DNA of 44,576 nt from assembly GCA_015501055.1 (NCBI GenBank), contig JADNYV010000285.1, positions 1-44,576 on the forward strand, read 5' to 3'. This document shows, piece after piece, positions 12,917-23,785 of the stretch (position 1 is the first letter of the stretch; each line of letters opens with the position of its first letter). Below the pieces are notes generated by a model. It made no database searches and was not told the DNA's origin. It saw only the letters and a list, made by a program, of their open reading frames with translations. The DNA comes from Mucidula mucida. Lineage: Eukaryota > Basidiomycota > Agaricomycetes > Agaricales > Physalacriaceae. A program made the position numbers and the translations under genes.

Positions 12917-13163
12917 TGCCTCGACTAGATCGGTGATACTCCCTCTGGGCGTCGCTAGAATCATCACCTCAAAGACATGAGCGTACTCAACCATACTATT
13001 CCCCCCTACGTCTACCAACGCAGCGTTTCATCGACGAGGTTACACTGGCTAGGGACTCTCATTGTTCCCGGGGGAGGAAATCACGCGTCTGACATTGTCC
13101 ACATAATACAACAATGGCCCACTCGCCACTACTTAAATGGTAACCCCAGTCGGCAATGGCGCC

Positions 13164-13187
13164 TCATTGTCTTGCAAATAACAATGG
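13164..13187 (+). promoter_or_regulatory. CATTGT/ACAATGG inverted repeat before A1
   Basis: TCATTGT at 13164-13170 and ACAATGG at 13181-13187 are separated by 10 nt, 138 bp before the ATG. ACAATGG resembles an HMG-box (Sox-type) site. Further single copies, CATTGTCC and AACAATGGC, lie at about 13094-13117. Confidence 0.6.
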
Positions 13188-13262
13188 CCGCCACTCAGCA
13201 TTTAGTCCCAGAACGGCAATCCCACGTCTCTCTTCGTCGCGACCCTTGCGCCTGTGATTTGG

Positions 13263-13272
13263 CATAAATAAA
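13263..13272 (+). promoter_or_regulatory. TATA box of gene A1
   Basis: CATAAATAAA lies ~55 bp before the ATG of A1. The paralogue A2 has CATAAATAG in the matching place, within an otherwise similar promoter (shared CGACCCTTGCGC stretch). Confidence 0.6.
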
Positions 13273-13324
13273 GCGCGGACGCTTTCCTCGCATTCTCTCA
13301 TTCCTTCCTTTTCTCTTCGTCATC

Positions 13325-14161
13325 ATGGGGCAGGCTTTGTACAGCGTTCAGCTCGAGCAGTGCGTATTGTGCTCTCTATCCCTGACCGTTCTCTGACGTC
13401 TACTAGGAAGCAAAAAGCTCAAACTATGTCGACGCCCAGGCGACGACCAAGGAGGAACTGGTGGCAGGATACCACCACTATGTCAGTACTATTCTTCGTT
13501 TTCCTGATGGGCCTTGAGTTGATCGCCTAGTTTCAGTGACGTCCCAAGAGTTCCCCCCAACTCCGCTTCAAGCTTGGACAGAGAGCGCGAGCGTATACAT
13601 TTGCGCGACATACCGGAGTCTCCTCTCCGAGCTACGACGCGATCCAGGCCTTCTCACAGTCCCGCTTCATGGATGAATCACACGAATGGTTTCTCTCCCG
13701 CTCCAATTAATTTGTTCTCTGCCCATCCCGTCTCCCATGACGCACGCGAATCGTCGTGGGATGCTGCGCGCGCCGACCTCCCTAGTGGGTTTGAAGGCTC
13801 ACTTCGTCTTGACTATCGTCGTTCCGGAAATGATGACCCGTAAACATCTCTCCCTTTGTGAAATTATATCCACTTGCTGACAGATATTCACAGGTTCACC
13901 GACGACTACTATGTAGGCGACACACAATCAGTCGACTCTGGCACTGACAGCGACAAAGAATCCGACTCCGACACTGATAGCGACGCTGAATCTGTCACGA
14001 CCTTGGCCACGACTGCGATGGCTGATGATGAGCCTGACGGGGACGATGGAAGATCGTCCCCGTGCCACGATGAACTTGAGAAAGTCTTACTCGGATCCAC
14101 TGCTCGAGGCCAGGAGGTCTATGGCATTCGCCTCGGCGACAACTGCTACGTTCTACTTTAA
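13325..14161 (+). CDS. Short-family gene A1, 228 aa, Ser/Asp-rich tail
   Basis: Four exons: 13325-13359 (35 nt), 13407-13481, 13531-13839 and 13894-14161; total 687 nt. The protein begins MGQALYSVQLEQ and continues with a basic stretch rich in Arg and Trp (RRRPRRNWW). Next comes an Arg/Ser/Pro segment with RERIHLRDIPESP, then DDPFTDDYYVGD. A repeated acidic run (GTDSDKESDSDTDSDAES, about residues 150-170) follows, and the C-terminal domain ends GQEVYGIRLGDNCYVLL. The first 12 residues and the IHLRDIPES motif recur in A2 at 26734-27129, so these are paralogues. A2 stops shortly after the shared SSWD motif and lacks the acidic part. No known domain, signal peptide or membrane segment is visible. 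Function unknown. Confidence 0.75.
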
Positions 14162-15872
14162 TTCTACTATAATATCCTCGTCACCTCGTGTTCGTCATGT
14201 TAATGCCATTCCTTATGCTCCTCCTTCTTACATGTTCTATTTCCTTGTATGCTCGTCACTCCCCTTCGTAATATATGCTGTGCACTTGAACTCAATTTGG
14301 TCTGCAATTTAACATGCTGTACAACCGCTGTAGGTCTTCGTACGAGGCCGAGTGGCGTGAAGAGGGAGGTTGGACTTCATTGTTTTATATAACCGGTCAT
14401 GAAAAGCAGTCTTACAGGCTGCACGAGGACAACGGCGGCTAAATGCATAGTCGGCAGGAATCGCACCGTCAGGATCCCGAGTGAATAAAAGGCTGCTCTC
14501 CACATTGTTTGTATACTATGAAATATTCCAAGATCTAAAATTCGAGAATCAATTTCATGTCCTCTCTCAAGAAATAAGAGAACGAAAACGAGAACGTAGT
14601 ATACATCATTCTATGGGGAGTTCCTGTGGTATTCGAAAGGCTACCATCGAGCGTATGTCTCCATATTGCGGCTGGGCGGTTAAACGAGTAAGCCCATAGT
14701 TCGACCATCTGGTGTCGTCTGGTAGCCTGGCGAGAAAATCGGTGATGCCAGTCTATATCGGCGCAGCTCTAGAAGACGAACTGACTACACGATACAGCTT
14801 TTTTCGCCGCGAAAGGTATAGAGAGTTGACCTGCCTGAAACGAGAAGGATGAAGTAGGACGCAGCTTGGATGTCAGACCCTCCCCAAATGAAGGCGGTAG
14901 TACCCAAACATGGAAACTTCATTCGGTAGATTGACTTCAGCGACATGAGCAAGGCTGAAGTCGAGAAGACGTTTCTGAAACGCGCACCATCAACGCAGAA
15001 TTGGTGGCGCCCTTGGTTAGGTTAACGTACTTCGTTTCTTGGACATAATTCGAGGAAGGGGGGTTATACGTGCAGGTGCGCAGCGCGTTGGACACGAAGG
15101 TGGCACCCTCCGATGTGCGGCGCTTCACAATTGCTCGTGAGTGGGGACGGAAATAACGCGGACGACCCAAGGTGCCGGCAGATACGCCCAATCAGGTGAT
15201 TCGATCACTGGGTTAATAGGGGCGGGCGTACAGTCTTTTCTGCTTCCACTATGTAGCCTCCTTCGAAATTTTCTCGGCGCACGCTCGAATCTGACCTGCC
15301 GCTAGTAGGACTTCTTTTCCCATTGGACTTGTCGTTCGCTATGAATATACGGCACGGTCACTGCAATCAGCCTTCTCTAGCCGCCGAGGTACCACAGCAT
15401 TGCTACAGCCCCGCTTGATGTCATCTCTTTTTGTTCGATAATCTCAGCGTTCTGTCCATCTTTCCTGAATGCAATGCCATATGTGATATGGACCATCGCG
15501 CTTTGGCGGCAATCATGCCTCGTTGTGTCTTGCGTGGGCTTTTGAATGCTTCGTCTATTTGTATACGTCAATTTATCAGATTGTACGCCTTACCAGATGG
15601 TCTTCGATTACACACGGACTGTATGCGATGCCCAATGCCCTTGCCCTGTCTGCTGAAATCCGTGATCGCTTTCATACCAAAACATTCCCCATCGTCAATC
15701 GGACACAACGTAGCGCTTCCCCTTCTCCTGATTCTGTTCGCTGTTCGGACGCTCGTGCATCGACTTCATCGCTTCGTTACAGACAGCCTAAGGCATATTA
15801 CATAGCCTGATGTCGCGCGCTTTAAAGGAACTGCCAGTGTTTATTGCCCGTCAAACATTATACCTTTTGCCA
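14162..15872. other. No convincing gene
   Basis: Includes the probable 3' UTR of A1. Around 15.5-15.8 kb on + there are patches rich in Leu and Arg just upstream of the DUF6533 gene, possibly a relic of a similar gene, but no splice chain works. Confidence 0.35.
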
Positions 15873-17440
15873 ATGGATGCCGAGTCCCGTGCCCTCGTTC
15901 AAGTGCTGCAGCACACACAGATTATCAATGTGAACGATTTATATCCGTTCCCCGCTACCTTTCACTTACAGAATCATTCTAGTATTTCAACAGTACGCTG
16001 CCACCAGCTACGGAAACATTTCGGAACTAACCTCAATTTACAATACAGTGTCAGCAATCGTACTCTACGTATGTGTTGTCCTTGACCACCACATCACTGA
16101 ACCTCATTCGAAGTTGATCCAGGTATTCGACTACCTCTCGTCGCTAGATCAAGAGGTTGGGCTTATATGGGGATCCGACTGGACTGTTACCAAGTTTCTC
16201 TACCTCGTCACACGGTATCTTCCCTTCATCGACATGGGCTTGGTTCTGTGTATGGTTTCTCAAGTCAGGTCGTATCTTTCATCTAACGATCAGGTAGATG
16301 ACAATAGGCCAAATATGACTCCGGAAACATGTGTATTTGTATCCAGGCTGAACGGTTGTACGTCCACCTAACGGTTAGTATGCGAAACAGTTAAGATTCA
16401 CAGTAACAACAGGGATGTTCACCGCGGGCATTGTACTCGCCGAAGGTAGGCATACTGTGATGCTCTCATCCCCTCTGCGATCTCATTCTTCAAGTAGTCA
16501 TCTTCTCACTGCGGACTTGGGCAGTCTGGAATCGACCCCGGTTTCTCACGGTTGGCATGCCGGTTCTCTTTTTAGCAAGCCTCATCCCTGCCTTCGTGAT
16601 AATGAGTATGTTCCTGCGCTCACTGCAATGTAAGTCTTAAACATTACCCACTCTCAGTTACTGATTTTCTTTCAAGCTCAAGTCCTGCCGCTTCCAAACT
16701 TCAAAAGTTGCTTCATCTCTGCCGCTAATCCCATTTATCGGTGGGAATTCGTAATTTTGATGATCTATGAGGCAGGCGAGTATCACTATTGTGTCCAGTT
16801 ACACCACGCCTAATTGTATGCTCCAGCCATGCTGCTACTCATGGTAGTTAAATCCTATCAGCAATGTAAGTTAATCTGTTGGCATCGTGTGTACTTAATG
16901 ACCAATACTTTAGTTCGCGAGGCACGAGAAATCGGATCGTCACAGCTTTTACACGTCGTCCTGAAGGACGGTATGTCTCCACATATCTTCCAAGGACAGC
17001 CTGAACTGATGGCCGGCGGCGACAGGCATCATCTACTATCTCTATCTCTCCGGTATGAGGTATTGCCTTCCATGGAGCCAGCGCTGATTCCTCTCAGTTT
17101 TGAACATCACGAATGTGATTGTAGTAAGCCGTCTTGAAGTACGTCCTCTCTCTTTACATTTATGTAGCGTGTACGGCTCACTTCTTCGACAGCCTGACCT
17201 TGTAGGCTTGTTCGCTGTGTAAGTACTCAGTCCGTCCCATGATCGAACTAACAAGCTCCGCATTCTGACGGCAGGTTAGAACGCGTTATCCACGCAATGC
17301 TGGCATGCCGCGTAGTCACGAACATTCGTGCGCAGATGAAGAAGCAGGTGATTCACGGGAGTAAAGGACCCATCGGTGACTTGGGAAGTAGTGTCGGAGA
17401 GCTTACATTTGACGGAATGCATACCTCCCAGCATCAGTAG
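15873..17440 (+). CDS. DUF6533 seven-helix membrane protein, 308 aa
   Basis: Thirteen exons (15873-15929, 15994-16068, 16123-16247, 16308-16357, 16413-16445, 16498-16629, 16677-16775, 16827-16865, 16914-16970, 17026-17052, 17098-17138, 17193-17218, 17275-17440) sum to 927 nt with no stop. The hallmark DUF6533 block is near residues 45-85: FDYLSSLDQEVGLIWGSDWT, then KFLYLVTRYLPFIDM. Later helices include the typical FSLRTWAVWNR, VGMPVLFLASLIPAFVIM, FVILMIYEAAMLLLMVVKSY and VLNITNVIVV. The tail is LERVIHAMLACRVVTNIRAQ. The family is widespread in mushrooms, with unknown ligand and role. The intron at 16776-16826 begins with GC. A decayed copy of the second half is at 31634-32265 on the other strand. 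Confidence 0.9.
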
Positions 17441-17989
17441 TCTATCACTGCTCGATAATGCGAACGCGCACCAAATGTAGACCATCTTTTCACACGCGAT
17501 TATCTACTCATGCGAAGCCGGGAAACGAGCATCTAGAGCTTTGTCGACCTGCAAATTTCGCCTGCAATACGGGTAACCTTTATTTTTCCAGTCGGACTCG
17601 ACGCGTAAGTAGTCCTGGTGCGTGTTTTGGTTTCGTTTGTCTTTCTTCGTAGGCTTCCTCCGATAGAATCTGCATGGTGCGGTGATGGGTTCTCAATCCA
17701 ACTAAGACAGCTCTTCCTGGAGAATCTGTAGCCATGCATGAAGAAAGAGGGAAAAGTGTTCTGCTAACATAAGGCCGTTTGATCATCGTCGGCTTTGACC
17801 AAGAAAGGCGGGAGAGCCAAGCGCGACGCCGCGATGCCGCCACCAGTATCTATGCGGCTTATTCTTTACCGCGGCCAACTGTCGACTTTATCAATCTCGT
17901 CAAATAACTTCGTATCGCCCATACATTGACCATGCCGCCCTCGGCCTCATGTCGGTGGACAATGCCTGCGGTCGCCTCAAGTTGGCTAC

Positions 17990-18010
17990 CCATTGTCTAC
18001 TTAACAATGG
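17990..18010 (+). promoter_or_regulatory. CCATTGT/ACAATGG inverted repeat before B1
   Basis: A perfect 7-bp inverted repeat, CCATTGT (17990-17996) and ACAATGG (18004-18010), has a 7-nt spacer and lies 106 bp before the B1 ATG. A TATAA follows at 18074-18078. The same arrangement stands before B2 (28110-28130). Confidence 0.7.
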
Positions 18011-18115
18011 CGGCTCACCCCGAAAAGAAAACCGTAGACCTCTCATTGTATAGACCCTCGCGTTCTTTTTGAGTATAACTGGCGTCGACCCATTCCTTTC
18101 TTCCCCCAGCCACCA

Positions 18116-18387
18116 ATGTCGAGTCTCTCCACCATTCAACTTCAGTACGGGTCTCTTCTTCATACCTAACTCGTTTGTACTCACGTCTACTTAGATTGAA
18201 AGCTGCCAACGTGCAATTAACGTCAAGGAGACCATTCAAGTACGCAGTTTCTCTCAGGTATACTGACTTCTGATTGACGTCTTCTAGTGACGCTTTGGAC
18301 AAGGAGCGGGCTTTCGAGTATCATATGCACGATCTCCGGGTCCTCTTCCCGATGAAGACTGCTGACGAAGTCGCAGTGGATGAATAG
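18116..18387 (+). CDS. Short-family gene B1, 59 aa
   Basis: Three exons: 18116-18150 (35 nt), 18195-18239 and 18288-18387; total 180 nt. The 48-nt second intron is supported by matching donor sites in B2 and B3 (TCAA followed by GTACG or GTAAG). The protein starts MSSLSTIQLQY, has KAANVQ, then DALDKERAFEYHMHDLR, and ends in an acidic tail (ADEVAVDE). Comparing B1 with B2, the changes in the DKE-AF-YHMHDLR block fall mostly at third codon positions, which supports this frame. It does not end in a CaaX box, so it is not an obvious mating pheromone precursor. There is no signal peptide. Function unknown. Confidence 0.6.
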
Positions 18388-18568
18388 ACCATGGATTGAT
18401 GTTGATAACAGCTACGATGTTTTGGCTTGGTTTTACTCTCTTATTCTTTGATGCCCTTGTCACTTGGGTACTTGTTATACTTTTGATACAATTGTTCGAG
18501 ACTGCTACCGCGCCTGATTGCCACCCTTCGAATGAAGGTCGTCGTTCTGACACGGTGTCAACGACCGA

Positions 18569-18610
18569 TAACATGAACAAACAAGCGCATCTGCCATTTA
18601 CAATCATGGT
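18569..18610 (+). repeat. Conserved upstream block, copy 2 (between B1 and C1)
   Basis: It reads AACATGAACAAACAAGCGCA with a CCATTTACAATCAT-like end, matching 12874-12916 and the inverse of 28321-28361. It sits ~285 bp before the C1 start. Confidence 0.6.
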
Positions 18611-18796
18611 CCAACTACCGACTATGCCCTTCAAGGTTCATCCCCCAACCTCGACCATAGTCTGTCAACGTCATGGATGGCCACTGTGGACCTCCACCGG
18701 CGGCGAACAATCGTTCCCGAAGGAGGCCACCAGAAACCTTTGTTTTCTCATTGTCCACACCAGCGGTCTCCTCAAAATGGTATTTCACGATCATCC

Positions 18797-18819
18797 GCAT
18801 TGTCTGAATCGCACAATGG
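18797..18819 (+). promoter_or_regulatory. CATTGT/ACAATGG inverted repeat before C1
   Basis: GCATTGT (18797-18803) and ACAATGG (18813-18819) have a 9-nt spacer. CATAAATAG (TATA) follows at 18826-18834 and the C1 ATG at 18895. Confidence 0.6.
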
Positions 18820-18894
18820 CAGCCACATAAATAGTGGACAAGCCCATCCTCAGCCCATTCTCGCATCCTTTTCTCTTCCCACTGTACTCCAGCT

Positions 18895-19274
18895 ATGAGT
18901 CCCTCCGTTGAACAGTACGTTCCGTAAATCATCATGGTCAACTAGTCACTAACCTCTATACAGGAGCTCACAATCGAGGCGTTCGGACGAGAACAACGCT
19001 CTCCGCGTCTTAAAGTAAACAATCATCTTCATCACTGGACTCGGCAAGCTGATCACTTTGCGGTAGCAACACTGAAGCGCGCAACACACGCGCTTGCGAG
19101 CACCTCCACAACACGCCTTGTCCTCCCGCCGCCAATGTCGCTCGTCCCTCACGCGGCGGTCACGAGGGGCGTAGTACCGAATGTACCGAATGCGAGAGCC
19201 CTCTGATTGGAGACGTGTTATCTCGTGCGCTGCAAGCCTCGGTACAGGCCGTAATGCAGGAAATATTCAAGTAA
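18895..19274 (+). CDS. Short-family gene C1, 92 aa
   Basis: Three exons: 18895-18914, 18964-19014 and 19067-19274; total 279 nt, in frame. The protein begins MSPSVEQ; the first intron splits the Gln codon as in A1 and A2 (CA|G). It then has a charged stretch (RRSDENNALRV), two Cys clusters (ACEHLHNTPCPP and TECTECESPLIG) and a C-terminal amphipathic helix (DVLSRALQASVQAVMQEIFK). The CxxC-type spacing might bind metal, but no zinc-finger family is recognised. Promoter layout (inverted repeat, TATA) and first-intron phase link it to A and B genes; overall protein similarity to them is weak. Function unknown. Confidence 0.55.
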
Positions 19275-19707
19275 AATGACGAACTTGAACGGATTGAGGA
19301 ATGGAGGCTGGGCGCAGGACTTCGACAGGAAGATACGACGTCGGCAAGAATTACTGCCATTTACACTTACTCTCTTGGTTCTTTTTTACCTACGGCAACC
19401 ATTTATACCCTTGTTATTTGGATACCTGTGCGTCCTCAGTCCGACGTTGACCTTTGATGAAGATGCGATTGTCGATACTTAGTCACTAAGAGTTCCCCTA
19501 ATCTCTAACATTTAAAACTCCTCACTACATACCACTCCTTCGAACTAGACCGATTCTGAGCGACAGCACGGACTGAGGACCTCTCAAATGTTGGTGCAAC
19601 GACTCCCCTGCACGGGATCTTGGAGACATTACTTCAAGTTGTCATTGAGTAAAATAAAGGTGTCCGTAAAGCGGTAAGTAATGGTAACAGACTACACAGA
19701 AAGAGTC
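19275..19707. other. Intergenic, convergent 3' ends
   Basis: Lies between C1 (+) and the next gene (-). A possible extra C1 exon was considered (a GTAAAATG donor coincides with the stop codon) but not adopted. Nothing else is visible. Confidence 0.4.
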
Positions 19708-21003
19708 TTAAGGATTGAGGCACTGGATTGTCTCCCAGGTCTCCTGTACCTGTTTGAGGGAATGCGGCAACTGCTCGAAATCCTTCTTCTGCTCCACGGT
19801 CAACAGTCCAGTGCTCTCTGACTTCCCTCTGGCAGACCGCACCGTGGCGATGAAATATGCGCTTTCAAAGGCAAACTCCACGAGGGCGACTTTTGCGTTT
19901 CCATCGGCTGGTGTCATCGCCTTTGAAGTGCCTTCCTTCTTCCTTTCCTTCCGCCGGCGCTCGGTTTGAGCTGAACGAATCATTTTTCAATTCATGAGAA
20001 CAGCACACACCGCAGCCATCACTCACCTTTGGTGACTTTCTCCCACTTTTCATTCACATCTCTAACCAGAGCCTCGAAGTCGCGCAGGAGCTCTGGCCCC
20101 CGGTCTTCCTTCAGTTGAAGAAACTCTTTTCGAACAGTAGCATGGAATGCGTGGACAACTGAATACTTGGCAAATGGGATGTCCCCGGGGAACTCTGCAA
20201 CCTCGAGTGACGCTTTGGCGGCGTCAATCAGGTCTGTCGTCGCCTCGGGTTCAACCAGATCGAGCAGGAAGGAGATGATTTCCGAGCACAGTAGTTTGTT
20301 CAACTTCGGATAGAGGCTTCTGGATTCGGATTCCTCGAGGTCGTCGGGTGAAGTCAAGTAAGTAGTGCACATGTTAGAACATATATGCAGAATGATCCAG
20401 GTGCAGCGTTTAACGAGGTGATATCCGTACAAAGCATCAAGATCAGGTAGGTCAATGTCTATGAATTGTTGAGATTGAACGTGAAGGAAAAGGATCCTAG
20501 TGACGTACCATCGGTTCGATCATGCAGGAGACCCAATAGTTGGACTATAGACTTGAAGATGAAAGAAGTCAGACCGATCTTGCGCAATTCATAGTCAAAG
20601 ACGTCGGGGTAGGCCTTGATCATATCCTTGCAAGCCTTCCGAATGCCAGCGTCTGCCATCATTTTGAAGCTGTTCTCGTACAGGTCTCCCTCCGTCTGCC
20701 TGAAGGGTTCGCTGAGCATTGCAAATATCTCCCTATGATATGTTGTGGATACTGCCAGTCAGGCCGAGAGAAGGAAGCCACTTACATTTCAGGAAGACAA
20801 TGAGGATCCGAATCCCTTGCAGCAAGTTCGCGGATAAGATCTTGTAGGTTAGACGATCGAGAAGAGTCGACAGAGTGTGTTCTCGAACTGATGACATCGG
20901 CAGTGTTGTCCAACGTCGATGGTGTATCAAAGACATTGACAACCGTGACGGTGCTCTCAGAAGTGAGTTTAGCCCAAACATCGTTGAGGGAGATTTTTGA
21001 CAT
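19708..21003 (-). CDS. Hypothetical helical protein, 378 aa
   Basis: Four exons: 20786-21003, 20509-20732, 20027-20458 and 19708-19970; introns 50-56 nt; total 1137 nt, no frame break. The protein begins MSKISLNDVWAKL. It has a disordered N-terminus with many Ser and Thr (~30-60), followed by mostly helical charged sequence such as GIRKACKDMIKAYPDVFDYE and FEALVRDVNEKWEKVTK. A Lys/Arg-rich patch (RRRKERKKEGTSK) and a helical C-terminus complete it. No transmembrane segment, signal peptide or known domain can be seen. A TATA element lies ~50 bp before the start. The upstream gap to the aldo-keto reductase relic on + is a divergent promoter region. Confidence 0.75.
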
Positions 21004-21049
21004 GGAGAATGGAGAAGAAGGATGACATTCATAGGTTTTGTAGGGAGCC

Positions 21050-21058
21050 TTTTATATG
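21050..21058 (-). promoter_or_regulatory. TATA box for the 378-aa hypothetical gene
   Basis: On the minus strand the sequence CATATAAAAGG lies about 50 bp before the ATG ending at 21003, at typical fungal spacing. Confidence 0.55.
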
Positions 21059-21721
21059 TCCGTGCCTCGTGGCAATGGTGGGTCCCACAAGTAACATATG
21101 GAGGATGTGGGAAGAACGGAGACAAGGGATTGTTCTCCATACAACAATGACAAACAGCGGAGCATCCATTTTGATTCTCGAATATTCTGCATGTCGTTGA
21201 CGCCGAGTTCACGTCCAAGTATGGGACGACGGCAGTGCACATCAAGAGTGAGTCACAGAGGAAGTATCAGCTAGCTTCGACTGCCGCAAACATATGCTCT
21301 TCCCTCGCTCGGCGGGGGAATGCTTCCTTCCCATGCGATATCTACTAGTCACTCACGTCTCTTCCAGGAAGACCTGTCCGTCCGACTCCGCGCTCAATCG
21401 ATTTCAACTTCAATCCGTCGGCAGGATTGCTATGTTATTCTTGCACCAGACTCCTTGGACGTAGAACGCGCGTACAATCCTCATATGATGTTGGTCACTC
21501 CAAATATCACCCCCAGCCATAATTGGAGTGCGAGGAAGAGATGTGGCATTGCCCTATCAAAAGATCTGCATCTTCACCGTGCGTGGTGGACCAGGTTTCG
21601 TCCTGCGAGAGGCTCTGCCGACCGTTTGCGTCGCGCTTGCCCTATCGTCATAATCCTCCTGACTCATCATAGAACCCTGATCAGATAAAAAGCCCTGCTG
21701 AACCACTACTCAACTACCATC

Positions 21722-22537
21722 ATGGCTGATAACACTGGGAAGCAGATTGAATATGGTGCGTCCGCTCTTTGCCCTTCAAACGACACAGTGTTGACCTCTT
21801 CACAGTGCGTCTGGGAAAGTCGGGGTTGAAGGTATCCAAGCTCATCATGGGGTGTATGTCTTTCGGGAGCCCTGCCTGGGGTGAATGGGTGATGGACGGC
21901 GATGAGGGCACGAAGCACATCAAGGCTGCGTGAGTACATCCAGTCGTTCCTACGACATTTAACCGAAATGTCGTTCATAGCTACGATGCCGGAATAAACG
22001 CGTTCGACACGGCCGATGTTAGTGTCTATTTCTCATCGCAGTAGCTTACTCAAGGTCGCTTTGCGCAGGTGTATTCTAATGGCGAATCTGAACGGATTCT
22101 GGGAAAGGCGATTAGGGAGTACAAGCTTCCCCGGGAGGAAATCGTCGTTCTTACTAAGGTATGCACGACGCGTAACTGTTGCCGCCCATCCGCTTAGTAT
22201 GCGGTGTAGCTCTGGGGCGCGGTGTCTACGAAAGACGTTAGCGAGAAGTTGTCTTGGGCAACTGGCGTGGGTTCTCAGTCGTCCAGGCAAGTCCGATGCT
22301 TAGATTAACTCATTGACGTGACATGCGATCCCGAAATGCATCAGGTGTAACAGCACCCATCGTGGGGACGTCGTCGATTGAGAACTTGAGGGAGCTGATA
22401 GGTTAGTCATCCTCACTTTCATCTATGTCCTAATTTGATGACCGTTTAAAGCTGCGACTGACATTACACTGACGGATGAAGAGAAGAAGTACTTGGAGGA
22501 GGCGTACCAGACTCAACCCGTTTTCGGACACGTGTAA
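21722..22537 (+). pseudogene. Aldo-keto reductase with the middle of the barrel deleted
   Basis: The N-terminal exons are clear: MADNTGKQIEYVRLGKSGLK, SKLIMGCMSFGSP, then [20 protein letters not shown] and EEIVVLTK, giving the Asp, Tyr and Lys of the catalytic tetrad. Right after this (about 22158) the usual ~180-200 residues, including the catalytic His region, are absent. Sequence resumes near 22229 with a distorted version of the late helix (QLAWVLSRPG) and then APIVGTSSIENLRELI and the tail ITLTDEEKKYLEEAYQTQPV ending TAA. The intron after QLAWVLSRP starts with GC (AG|GCAAGT). A TATA-like GATAAAAAG precedes the ATG. Family members are NAD(P)H-dependent oxidoreductases; this copy cannot form the full barrel, so I call it a pseudogene. 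Confidence 0.75.
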
Positions 22538-22686
22538 ATTCAACATGTAAATGTTTCTGTTGTTCAATCTAAATCCCTAACTCTCGAGCTGCAAGAAACA
22601 GCTCCCCCTTCTTGCAACACCGATGCATCTATCCCGCCGCTTCGCATGTGGAAGGTGTTGGGTTCAAATCCCAGCGTGTACGCCAT
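22433..22686 (+). repeat. Tandem duplication unit 1 (reductase last exon + tRNA relic)
   Basis: The end of the last reductase intron, its last exon and a tRNA-Ala 3' half occur in this order, and again at 22815-23105. Shared runs include GACCGTTTAAAGCTGCGAC and GATGAAGAGAAGAAGTACTT. Confidence 0.75.
22637..22686 (+). pseudogene. tRNA-Ala pseudogene, 5' half missing
   Basis: Retains the CTTCGCAT anticodon region, the GGTGTTGGGTTCAAATCCCA T-arm and a degenerate acceptor end, but lacks the D-arm and 5' acceptor strand seen in the intact copy at 23031. Confidence 0.7.
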
Positions 22687-22814
22687 AAGTACTTAGAGTC
22701 TTAGGCTGTAGAATTCGGACACTGTTTTTTTGGCATGCGACTCTCGTGATTTTCCTTAACAGTGAATCAACCGTAGCTGGCGCACTAAACCTCAGAAGTT
22801 GTACTCTTTTATAT

Positions 22815-23105
22815 ATGACCGTTTAAAGCTGCGACGCACATCACACTGACGATGAAGAGAAGAAGTACTTGGAGAAGGCGTAACAGACTCAAGCCGTTCT
22901 AGGACACGTGTGCATTGAACGTGAAAATATTCAATCTGTATCAGATCCATTGCAACACCTTGTGACTCGCATTCAATCCTGGGCTAGAAAAAACCCCGCG
23001 TCTGGCTACACCGATGCGTGGCGTAAAACAGGGCACAAGGTGTAGTTGGTTTATCACGCCCGCTTCGCATGCGGGAGGTGTTGGGTTCAATTCCCAATGT
23101 GTCCA
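22815..23105 (+). repeat. Tandem duplication unit 2 (reductase exon relic + intact tRNA)
   Basis: The second copy of the unit at 22433-22686. The reductase exon copy (about 22818-22910) has a 1-nt loss early, then a TAA where unit 1 has TAC, so it is non-functional, while the tRNA at the end is intact. Confidence 0.75.
23031..23105 (+). tRNA. tRNA-Ala (anticodon CGC)
   Basis: All four arms pair. Acceptor GGGCACA (23031-23037) pairs with TGTGTCC (23098-23104), the D-stem is GTG/CAC, and the anticodon stem is CCCGC/GCGGG with loop TTCGCAT (anticodon 23066-23068). The T-stem is TTGGG/CCCAA with loop TTCAATT and discriminator A at 23105. The G3:U70 pair that marks alanine tRNAs is present (23033 with 23102). 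There is no intron. The D-loop has one extra T. A T-run follows at about 23132 as a pol III stop. Confidence 0.85.
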
Positions 23106-23785
23106 CTGATCAGCCTTTCGAGTCGACCAACTTTTTGCTAGTGTCCGCCATCCGTGCACTAATTATTACTGACGTTCAAGTTTTGATACCGGCACGTGGT
23201 TGAGACATCTGACGTGCGTGCCGCCAACCGTAAGCTCTCTGAGCGCTAGTGTATGTACCGGTATTCAAATTTCGCCGCCAACCCTTGACGGTTTCAATAC
23301 CTCTTAGTTACTGCAGTAAATTGCAGAGAGTGTATCGGAACCTAGGGTTTGCCTCACCCCCCTGTGCTTTGAAATCTTACATTGGGGCTTTGAGATTCCT
23401 GCCTTTGATCATGGACTCATCGCCCGAGAAAGAGACCAGTATGCTAGCATCTGATCACTGTGTTCTTCTGCTTCGCTTAGGGCTCGGTGAGGTCCGAATT
23501 CTGCCATGTTGCCAAAAAAGAAAACTCTTCTGAAATATGTTTCCCCGCCGCATTCTATTGGGCGTTTAGTACAGAGCGCTGAGAGATTTTGATGCCATTC
23601 CATCGCCAGTCAGAGCGAGCAGTACAAGTTTCTGATAGAATGTCGCGACGCGATAAAGAACCGCACTTTCAGTCATTGCCCACCCCAGTGCCCATGCGTC
23701 GGACTATCACGAACATAAAACACATATGTATATATATGCACTCTAACTAAGTATATAAACGTCCATAAAAATCATAACGCCTCCT
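23106..23785. other. Intergenic
   Basis: Between the tRNA and the PNS1 relic. Contains an AT-rich stretch (ACATATGTATATATATGC near 23722) and no supportable gene. Confidence 0.4.

Noticed and set aside
18116..18387. B1 as a mating pheromone precursor
   Set aside because: Right size, but it ends in AVDE with no CaaX box and no receptor gene lies beside it.
19275..19482. An extra C1 exon after a GTAAAATG donor overlapping the stop codon
   Set aside because: Splicing gives a frame with no support and the stop at 19272-19274 is adequate.
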